14,881 bases of DNA, taken from positions 1 through 14,881 of the forward strand of contig JAJKFJ010009151.1 of assembly GCA_027382625.1 (NCBI GenBank), read 5' to 3'. Shown piece after piece: positions 8,938 through 14,881 of this stretch (the stretch's first letter is position 1; each line of letters starts with the position of its first letter). The notes below the pieces were generated by a model, which made no database searches, was not told the origin of the DNA, and saw only the letters and a program-made list of their open reading frames with translations. A program made the position numbers and the translations under genes. Source of the DNA: Tetmemena sp. SeJ-2015. Lineage: Eukaryota > Ciliophora > Spirotrichea > Sporadotrichida > Oxytrichidae.

Positions 8938-11361
8938 TCACTCCATTACCGCCATAGCAGATGAAAAAGAATAAAGCGAGTTGCCGAGGAGAGAATTATA
9001 TGAGCTGATAAAACTCCACTTGTTCTCCTTCAAATCATACACCTCGCAACTCATCTCATAGTCACCTCCGATCACATAGATTTTGCCCCTAAAAAGAATG
9101 TTAAGAGCAAAAAACTTTAACTTACTATAGGTAGAAGGACTTGTGTGAGACTCTCAATTGATTCATGTTGTGGAGCTGTTTCCAAGTCTTGGTCTGGATA
9201 TTGAAGAGATTTACCTCCCCATTTCTGTTAGTGTTCTTACCACCTATCAGTATGATTTCGTTTGGAGAAATAGAAAGTGCGCTGCAGGCCCAGAGAGCAT
9301 TCTTCATTCTCACGGTCAGCACTGACCAGATATTTTTCTCTACTTCATAGACTTCAATGCTGTCATTTATTTCCTATTCTGTGCTACCGAAGAATCCTCC
9401 AAAGGCATATATGAACTCATCATTCACAGCACAAGCAGAGAGATAGTGTCTCTTATCTTTCATAGGAGCCATTGGTGACCATTTATCAAGAAAGGAATTT
9501 AAAGTTAAATAAAAGTTACTACCATTTATCTTCCTTGACGTTGTATCTCTCCACCGAGTTGAGTCTCTACTTTCCTGAGAATCCACCCAGCACGAAGACA
9601 GCTCCCTTACAGAGAGTAATTGCATGAGCGTTTCTACTCTCGTTCATCATAGCCTTGGGAATTATGTCGTTCTTTTGAGTTAGATATAGGCGAGAGTCCT
9701 TCTTTGGAGGCGATCCTCCTCCGGTAATGAGGATTTCAAGTGGAGAAAGTGCAATCGCTGCTGAGCACTGATAGAACTTCTATTATGAGGTATCAGGCAA
9801 CTTTCTGCTGGTCCATTCGTCCTCATTTACATCATAGCAGAGGGACACTTTGGAATTTACGTCATCTCCAAACAAGTAAATATGAGCTTAGTGGGCCGAG
9901 TTCTACAAGTTTGTTAATAAAAGTATTGCCATTGTTCCATAATGATGTAATTTACTTATATTCATAACTGATATAGCAATAGCAAATCTTACTCTGGTCA
10001 TTTAAGGGAACTTGAAGAGGGTTTCCTTGATAGAGCCATAATCATCAACATGAATTGAATCCTTAAACATGTAGTATACGAAGTATGGATTTGGCTTTAT
10101 AAAGTCATTTAACACAGACAGCACCTTCAAGTCTCTCTTCTTCTTTTCAAAGTAAGTGTTGAAAGTCATGTCATCCGAGTAGTAATCCATGTTATTGAGT
10201 GCTAGATTTAGATCTTATCTATTTTACACGATCGCATCATCTCTTTCCTTTACCTTCTTTTTCTTCTCAGTCAAACACTTCAACTCCTTGTCGATTTGCT
10301 CCTTCATCATAGTGTACAAATTTAAGAGTGATAACGTCTTTGAATTGTCGAATTATTTAGGATGCAAATTCTGCTATTGGATTTCGAGCTACTCAATTAT
10401 CCTCCTGAAGGATTTTTCTAGACGGTCTACCTCCTCATGGAACTTCTTCTTTACTTTCTGTTCTAGCTTTGCATATAGTTCCTCACAGACGCTGTTAGTG
10501 CGGTCAATTATTTCTACTTCCTCAAGCATGTCCTTAATTAGTCGCTTCATTTCCATTACTAAAATAGTGTGGTCAAAATTAGAACAATTTGGTTTAAAAA
10601 GGAAGAATTATAAGACGATTATTGGGAATGGATTCTAAAAATTCTGGTGGGTACTTCGTTTTTCACCCTTATAAGAGAAAGTGTGCTTAGAAAAGGAGGA
10701 ATTCCTCTGAAAGATATATCAGAAAGAGGATATTTGAAAGAATATTCTTAATACTCCCTTTAAAATCGAGTTTATAGAAAAGCCTGTGATAAAAGAAGCA
10801 ATGTAATTAAGCCAGAGAGTTACTTATCTATTTTGGCCTTTTATTTTTATTTGAGGCTTTTCTCTCGAATATTTTTGGGAAGACTTTTGAATTAAGGCAG
10901 ACAACTTGACTTACTTTTGTAAGAGCATGGCATGACATCGTGCTTTGCATTAGTGTGCTTGAGAACACACTTGGAGCAGAACATCTCATGGTCACTTTTA
11001 CAGAAGAACTTGACTTTCTTGTTTTTATGCACGTCGCACATGGTTTAATTTGGCTGCTTGGTGCCTCCCTCTCCAGTTTGAGAGCTCTGGCTTGTGATAG
11101 GCAAGGCTGTCAGAACTGCGTAATTTAAAAAATTCCTCCCATCACATTAAAGTGCTAATTTATGAAAGATTAATTGACTGGTAAATTCTCTGCAATGGTG
11201 TGATGCGCGATCTTGTCGAAGGGGCACTTAATTATGTTGTGTTTGTTGATTTATTTTAGACACTCGAGGCAGAAGGTGTGCCCGCAAGGCAAAGACAAAG
11301 GCTTCTTTTCTGAGTGGTTGTAGGATTTAAAACAGACCCCACATTCAAATATCGATTCCAT
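8938..11361 (-). CDS. RING/B-box/coiled-coil/kelch (TRIM-like) probable E3 ubiquitin ligase
   Basis: Read from ATG 11361-11359 to TGA 8940-8938; removing the proposed IESs and introns gives about 649 aa. The RING is at residues 7-49: C7, C10, C26, H28, C31, C34, C46, and Asp49 as the last ligand (CPFD, a C3HC3D type). The B-box is at residues 97-129 with C-x2-H-x8-C-x2-D-x4-C-x2-C-x3-H-x4-H, all ligands present. A long charged coiled coil follows (MEMKRLIKDMLEEVEII onward, near 10555-10010). Six kelch blades come next, with cores IYLFGDD, ILITGGG, VFVLGGF, IYAFGGF, IILIGGK and IYVIGG, each followed by an aromatic-W turn in most. By family knowledge the RING recruits an E2, the B-box and coil oligomerise, and the kelch propeller binds a target. 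Substrate unknown. The order matches animal TRIM proteins except that kelch replaces SPRY. Confidence 0.88.
9089..9125 (-). other. Intron, RING/kelch gene (37 nt)
   Basis: GTAAGT at the 5' end, TTTTTAG at the 3' end. Removal joins SFYLQ to GKIYVIGG in frame. No pointer repeat fits the frame. Confidence 0.85.
9478..9530 (-). other. IES, RING/kelch gene, 10-bp pointer GATAAATGGT
   Basis: + strand ACCATTTATC at 9478-9487 and 9521-9530; 43 bp is removed. The join restores the kelch turn KEDKWSPMAPM. Confidence 0.93.
9903..9992 (-). other. Probable intron, RING/kelch gene (90 nt)
   Basis: GTAAGA..TTGTAG and AT-rich. Removal joins KFPQMTR to NSAHQAHIYLFGDD. It is a multiple of three without TGA, so the frame does not prove it. 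Confidence 0.6.
10556..10824 (-). other. Long IES (264 bp), RING/kelch gene, pointer AGTAA
   Basis: + strand TTACT at 10556-10560 and 10820-10824. The interior is AT-rich and contains an in-frame TGA (10721-10719). The join gives GQNRQVMEMKRLIKD, linking the B-box region to the coiled coil. Confidence 0.82.
10925..10934 (-). repeat. Doubled 5-mer CATGC; one copy must be lost to keep frame
   Basis: + strand GCATGGCATG. With both copies the B-box frame runs out of phase with the coiled coil. With one copy it reads HDVMLLQKQVKLSALIQK and joins the coil frame directly. It resembles two abutting pointers with no IES between them, or a sequence error. Confidence 0.6.
11121..11162 (-). other. IES, RING/kelch gene, pointer TAAATTA
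   Basis: + strand TAATTTA at 11121-11127 and 11156-11162; 35 bp is removed. The join gives VNQSFINYAVLTALP between RING and B-box. Confidence 0.9.
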
Positions 11362-11501
11362 CTCTTTTTAGATCACTCCCTAATTATTCTTTTCTACTAT
11401 ATTATTATATTATTCATGCTTTTATCTCAACTCAATAGTTTAAATCCATTTAAAAAAGTTCTGAAACAAATACTACTTGTGATAAAATAAAAATTGTGTA
11501 T
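11362..11501. other. Short spacer / promoter region of the RING/kelch gene
   Basis: AT-rich, 140 bp, between the stop of the upstream gene (11502) and the RING start. It contains a TATTATTATA-type run near 11398-11413 in which no strict TATA box can be assigned. Confidence 0.4.
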
Positions 11502-13452
11502 TCAATCTGCATAGTACTAATTAGTCGAGCTATTATGATTGAATTAGCGTGCACTGTAAACCGTTTGAAACCCTTCCTCTATTGTGTTGTTTGGAATCAG
11601 CTGCCTATTTTCAATATAGGCAGAAATCAGGTCATCTTTTGTCATTATGAATCTCTTGATTTGTTTAATTTGAAATCATAAATTAATCAATCAATCTTAA
11701 TACTTATATTTGTTGAGGTTTCGTATTTCCATTTTCCTAGATATTCATTCCAATACTCTTTCTTGTACCTTGCTTCTTGAAAATCTTACTCGATGTCAAG
11801 CTTCCTTAGTAAACAATTTTAAAAGATGTATAATAAATATCCTTTCGTCATAGATTTGAAGATCTTAGGCTAAATCGTACTATCATTAGCTTAAAATGCT
11901 TCATCTTAAGAATAATTCGAGGAAATTTAAATACCCACTCAAGATATTTATTTATGAATACTGCTACATCATGGATTGATTTTAACTCGACATGACACTT
12001 TTGTTCCTCATTCTTAACTAAGCGTTATTAGAATTGCTTAGAGCAGCAATTTTAAGCTTTTTCCTGAGCAGCTTATCCAAATCCAAATTTATAGATTAAG
12101 CTCTTAAAGAGTTCACTCCCGCTAACCCATAGGAGCTAGATTGGAAATTTTAAGGCTGTAAGTAGAAAGTTCCCTTTGTAAGGGAAGAAATATTAGTGGG
12201 TTTATTCGGCTCTTAATCGAAGGGCTGTAAATTTATATAAGGTTGTGTAGGAAGTGTCCCATTTTCAGAGAGCTGAGATATTAAGCGTTGAGGCTCCTAA
12301 ACGCTCTAGTATAAACTGTTACTAACTTGATAGTCATTCTAGTTAAGAGAGTTGAAGTTTTTGAGTTGCTTAGGTCTGTATCGAATCTAGGTCTTGTTAG
12401 TGATCGTCTTATTATTCCGAACTGAGGAGATATCGACTGACTTATTTAGCTTCTATCTAAAATCAGCAGCAGCCTAATTAGTGAAAGTGTCCTCGCTATC
12501 CGAAATCTGGTGAATAGTTGCATTCACCTAGGTCAAAGTGTCGGCATCTTCAATTGTCATGTGGCTCCTATCTCTTATTTCAGGTAGAGTCAAGTCATTT
12601 TGGTTTTTTAATTTGCTCTTCTTCTTAAAGATGACGCTCTACTGAGGACTTAGCTTGGTTGAGGTTGTATATCCTAAGCTGGTCATACTATTCCTCGTGA
12701 TGCTGTCATTATAGAGTCTACTCTAAGTCTATAACTAAAATTTAGGACATCAATGTAAATTGTACGTACCTTCTGTTGAATTTGCTTCTATACTAGTGGA
12801 TCAAGTCTCTGCAAAGCTTTGAGAGGAGAATAATCATGAAGTATCTTCTAGTGATAGTCTAATTTGGCTTGATGCTTTTACAGGTCGTTCTGAGTCACAG
12901 AGGACTTTACATTTACAATTTTACTCTTGAGCATATCGTTTTACTGATTTATGCGCTTCATCTCTTATCTCTTTTTTACTACGTTGAGGCTTTTAGGGCC
13001 GAATCTCTGCAGCAGTGGCATTTTTTCATTCTATGAAAGAAAGATGGGATTGGAAATTAGTAACTTACTTCTGCGATATAAGTCATCTTGTAAAGCATAC
13101 GAAGGTTCTCTCTTACTATTGAATCCTCTCTATAGCATATAGAGTTAAAATATCGAAATAAGTTCATTAAGCTAGAATAAGAAGCAAAGTCAAGAGAACA
13201 TTACTTTACTTTCTTGTTTCTGTTTACTTAAAACTGAATTTGGGATCTGACTTTTTCAAAGGCCTCTGGAGTTGCAGTGTCCACAGCTGCTTGAGATTAT
13301 ATCAGCTTACTGACATGATTCACATAGTTTAGGTAAGGCCTAATCAAAAAAATATGACTCTTGATAGTATTTTTAAAAGATATTGAAGTTGCTTTAAATC
13401 CCACTACTTACATAAGTGTGGAACCGTTGCCTCTTTTATGTCTCTCAATCAT
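11502..13452 (-). CDS. Protein of unknown function with helical segments, introns and two IESs
   Basis: Read from ATG 13452-13450 (MIERHKRGNGSTL) to TGA 11504-11502. After removing introns (72, 38 and 35 nt) and IESs (46 and 32 bp), about 575 codons remain in one frame. The N-terminal third has predicted helix (SKLIQSQAAVDTATPEAF, then REDSIVRENLRMLYKM in one reading) and a basic coiled-coil-like stretch (KKRQEMKRINQQNDMLKSK). The middle is Ser/Thr/Asn/Gln-rich and probably disordered. The C-terminal part is more ordered (QEARYKKEYWNEYLGKWKY, then MTKDDLISAYIENRQ). No catalytic motif is recognised. The join at 13031-13209 is ambiguous: either 13172-13209 or 13031-13068 is the intron (both 38 nt), giving different residues between. 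It is transcribed away from the phosphatase-like gene across a 133-bp shared upstream region. Confidence 0.75.
11665..11701 (-). other. IES, unknown gene, pointer ATTAA
   Basis: + strand TTAAT at 11665-11669 and 11697-11701; 32 bp is removed, taking out a TGA at 11689-11687. The join gives TSTNISIKQIKRFIMTKDD and extends the protein by about 58 residues. Confidence 0.72.
11910..11960 (-). other. IES, unknown gene, pointer TATTC
   Basis: + strand GAATA at 11910-11914 and 11956-11960; 46 bp is removed. The join gives MMQQYSQDEAFQAND. A 34-nt GTGGGT..AAG intron is a weaker alternative. Confidence 0.65.
12735..12769 (-). other. Intron, unknown gene (35 nt)
   Basis: GTACGTACA..ATTTTAG. Removal joins KQIQQK to LQTQSRLYND and corrects the frame. 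Confidence 0.75.
13031..13068 (-). other. Intron candidate B, unknown gene (38 nt)
   Basis: GTAAGT..TTTCATAG. Mutually exclusive in frame with 13172-13209. It has the better splice consensus. Confidence 0.5.
13172..13209 (-). other. Intron candidate A, unknown gene (38 nt)
   Basis: GTAAAG..TTCTAG. Removing it gives LNELISIFQLYMLQRGF in the next exon, and 13031-13068 is then coding. Confidence 0.4.
13340..13411 (-). other. Probable intron, unknown gene (72 nt)
   Basis: GTAAGT with a T-rich tract and TTAG. Removal joins GNGSTLM to PYLNYVNHVSK. A multiple of three without TGA, so the frame does not prove it. Confidence 0.65.
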
Positions 13453-13585
13453 GTTTTGTTTATAAGTATTTTATCTACGATTATTATAAAAAGTTCTCTT
13501 TTATAACCTTTCATATGATAACTATATAGACTTAGCTTTTTAGAATAAGTGGAAAAAGTGTTTAAAAATTATTATCGAAATCATA
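13453..13585. promoter_or_regulatory. Short divergent upstream region
   Basis: 133 bp of AT-rich sequence between two divergent starts. TATA-like runs (TTATAAAAAG near 13485, TTATAACC near 13501) could serve either gene; this is inference from composition and position only. Confidence 0.4.
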
Positions 13586-14881
13586 ATGAGAGCAAACCCT
13601 CTACTGAATCTCAAATAGATGACAACCAACTATTCTTCTGAGCAACAATTTTCCTAAAAAGTAAAGCTAATAGCATTCTAATTATACTCTAGGATTAAAT
13701 CGAAAACAGAAGATCAAGTCTAGATAGAGATGAAGAGGACGATGATAACATGATAGACATAGTAGGAGCTGTAAAATTGATGGATGGAGTTTTCTTGGGA
13801 GACGCTATATGCTCTGAGGTAAGCTTAAGCCAAACTTATTTATTCAAAGGACATAGAGTTCCTCAGGTGCAACAAAATCACGTGTGTCATAAATTGCGCT
13901 GGAGATCAGATTGATAACCACTTTTTTAAAAATATCACCATCATTCAATATTTTCAGTTTAAACTTTGAAAGACTCTCTGAGTTCAAGTATCACACTTTA
14001 TGCTGGAAGGAATTCAAGGTAAGTAGTTTTCTCACCACAACAATCAAAGCAAATTATAATCTACCCGATTGCTTACTTTCAGTGAATTTATGTATTCTGT
14101 AGCCGAATGATCTTTCCCAGCAGACAACTAATGGGATCTATGACTTTGCTTCGCAGGCCTTATCAGGCTTTCAGGGTATTTTGATCCACTCTCTGAATGG
14201 GAAGAATAGATGTGTCGTCGCTGCTTTGGTGATCTTTATGCAGCGTTACAGATGGGGTCTGATCAAAGCCCTTGAATTCATGAACAATAAGAAACCAGGT
14301 CTAGAGATGACGCCCTCCATTCTTAAGAAGCTTCTGCAGTTTGAAAATAGACTAGAGGGTGACTACATTTAGTTCCTTTCAAAGGATTGGGAAACATTCT
14401 ATGAGAGGGGACTTTACTCCGAGGAAGAGAAAATTGTAGTCAACTCTTATAAGAACTCTCTCAAGAGCGAGGGAAATATAAAGTTCGTCCCTCGGAAGCC
14501 ATCGCATAGGAAAACATATGGTATAAGATGGAGAGACAACAATGAAGTATACCCTTATGAAAAAGATGAGATGCTATAAAATACATATGTACATGCATAC
14601 ATTTTCACATTCTAAGTTGTGAGATGCATCAAAGAATGAAAGGTCAATTGGTACCGATGACGCAAGGTGCGAAGTTAAATAAATGGGAGCCTCTCTATCC
14701 AGATGAAATCGTGAAATTTCAAGACTTACAACCTGGGACTATCAATCAGTTAAAAAACGACATTTACACTGAGTAGGAAAAGCCTGAGTAAACGTATCAA
14801 GCCTCACCAAGTTATAATGAAAGAATGGCTCTGTTCTTAGATGACAGCAATACTTATAATAAAAGCCTATAAGCTATGTAC
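13586..14881 (+). CDS. Dual-specificity-phosphatase-like protein with Cys-to-Ser active site (probable pseudophosphatase), 3' partial
   Basis: Dual-specificity phosphatases use HCxxGxxR(S/T), the Cys forming the phospho-enzyme. Here the loop at 14187-14213 reads HSLNGKNRC: Ser (TCT 14190-14192) replaces Cys while the Gly and Arg remain. It probably binds but does not cleave phosphate esters. The family context is clear: GVFLGDAICSE, FLRCNKITCVINCAG, YHTLCWKEF, GIYDFASQAL, GILIHS, then RYRWGLIKALEFMNNKKPG. The start is ATG 13586, or ATG 13619 in the same frame (MTTNYSSEQQFS). Introns are at 13661-13692, 13819-13849 and 14019-14102; IESs start at 13920 and 14567. The frame then stays open to the window end, through a charged, probably regulatory C-terminal extension (KGQLVPMTQGAKLNKWE). 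An acidic stretch (DEEDDDN) precedes the domain. The stop lies beyond the window. Confidence 0.85.
13661..13692 (+). other. Intron, phosphatase-like gene (32 nt)
   Basis: GTAAAG..CTCTAG. Removal joins EQQFSQK to DQIENRRSSLDRDEED and corrects the frame. Confidence 0.8.
13819..13849 (+). other. Intron, phosphatase-like gene (31 nt)
   Basis: GTAAGC..TCAAAG. Removal joins LGDAICSE to DIEFLRCNKIT. Confidence 0.85.
13920..13967 (+). other. IES, phosphatase-like gene, pointer ACTTT
   Basis: Repeats at 13920-13924 and 13963-13967; 43 bp is removed. The join gives AGDQIDNHFERLSEFKYHT. Confidence 0.88.
14019..14102 (+). other. Probable intron, phosphatase-like gene (84 nt)
   Basis: GTAAGT..CTGTAG. 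Removal joins CWKEFK to PNDLSQQTTNG, close to the family spacing. A multiple of three without TGA, so retention would stay in frame. Confidence 0.65.
14567..14627 (+). other. IES, phosphatase-like gene, 8-bp pointer TGAGATGC
   Basis: Repeats at 14567-14574 and 14620-14627; 53 bp is removed. The join gives EKDEMHQRMKGQLVPM, and the frame then stays open to the end of the window. Confidence 0.9.

Noticed and set aside
9905..9990. 38-nt intron followed by a frameshifted exon (GNTFINKLVELGPLSS)
   Set aside because: Attractive residues, but it requires an unexplained 1-nt loss near 9911 to return to the kelch frame; one 90-nt GTAAGA..TTGTAG intron needs no frameshift.
10189..10638. 149-codon + strand frame
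   Set aside because: Antisense shadow of the coiled-coil region of the RING/kelch gene, helped by the bias of its Lys/Glu codons.
10561..10819. Coding linker between B-box and coiled coil (one frame reads SKHTFSYKGEKRSTH)
   Set aside because: It would need an extra intron and a 16-bp IES, has an in-frame TGA upstream and is AT-rich; the single AGTAA-flanked 264-bp removal joins both flanks in phase.
14593..14629. IES with the ATGCAT repeat
   Set aside because: Its removal (31 bp) gives the wrong frame with an early TGA; the 8-bp TGAGATGC pair (53 bp) is in phase and longer.
1..14881. Bacterial, viral or CRISPR content, tRNA/rRNA genes, classical transposon ends or telomeres
   Set aside because: No Shine-Dalgarno-spaced operons, cloverleaf, spaced repeats, transposase motifs, long inverted repeats or C4A4 tracts were seen; code, introns and IESs are those of a ciliate.

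Overview
This looks like germline (micronuclear) DNA of a spirotrich ciliate of the Oxytricha/Stylonychia type. Long, well-formed reading frames are full of in-frame TAA and TAG, and only TGA ends them, so TAA/TAG are read as Gln. The protein-coding stretches are also cut by short AT-rich segments of 13-264 bp. Each segment is flanked by a 2-10 bp direct repeat, and removing one repeat plus the insert restores the frame and the family alignment. That is the pattern of internal eliminated sequences (IESs) and pointers between macronuclear-destined segments (MDSs). The variable pointers argue against Paramecium, whose IESs are bounded by TA only. The absence of TGA sense codons argues against Euplotes. 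No telomeric C4A4/G4T4 repeats are present.

Left part (1-6910, + strand): two alternating pairs. A Gln-rich protein (1-1158, 5' end outside the window) precedes a decayed arginine/creatine-kinase-like copy (1306-2876). A second Gln-rich protein (3052-4953) precedes an open copy of the same kinase (5162-6910). The two Gln-rich proteins share a C-terminal domain. The two kinase copies are near-identical and carry six IESs at the same places. Neither kinase copy has the N-terminal part of its first domain in this window.

Middle part (7177-13452, - strand): three genes in a row. They are a START-domain lipid-binding protein (7177-8866, six IESs), a RING/B-box/coiled-coil/kelch protein (8938-11361, three IESs, a doubled 5-mer and two introns) and a long protein of unknown function (11502-13452, introns plus two IESs).

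Right part (13586 to the end, + strand): a dual-specificity-phosphatase-like protein whose catalytic Cys is Ser, with three introns and two IESs, running off the window. It shares a short divergent promoter region with the unknown gene.

Each gene presumably ends up on its own small somatic chromosome. I see no operon-like cooperation. The shared theme is the genome rearrangement itself. After removing the proposed IESs and introns, the total lengths of the START, RING/kelch, unknown and phosphatase genes and of kinase copy 2 are all multiples of three. All reconstructions were done by hand from sequence alone.
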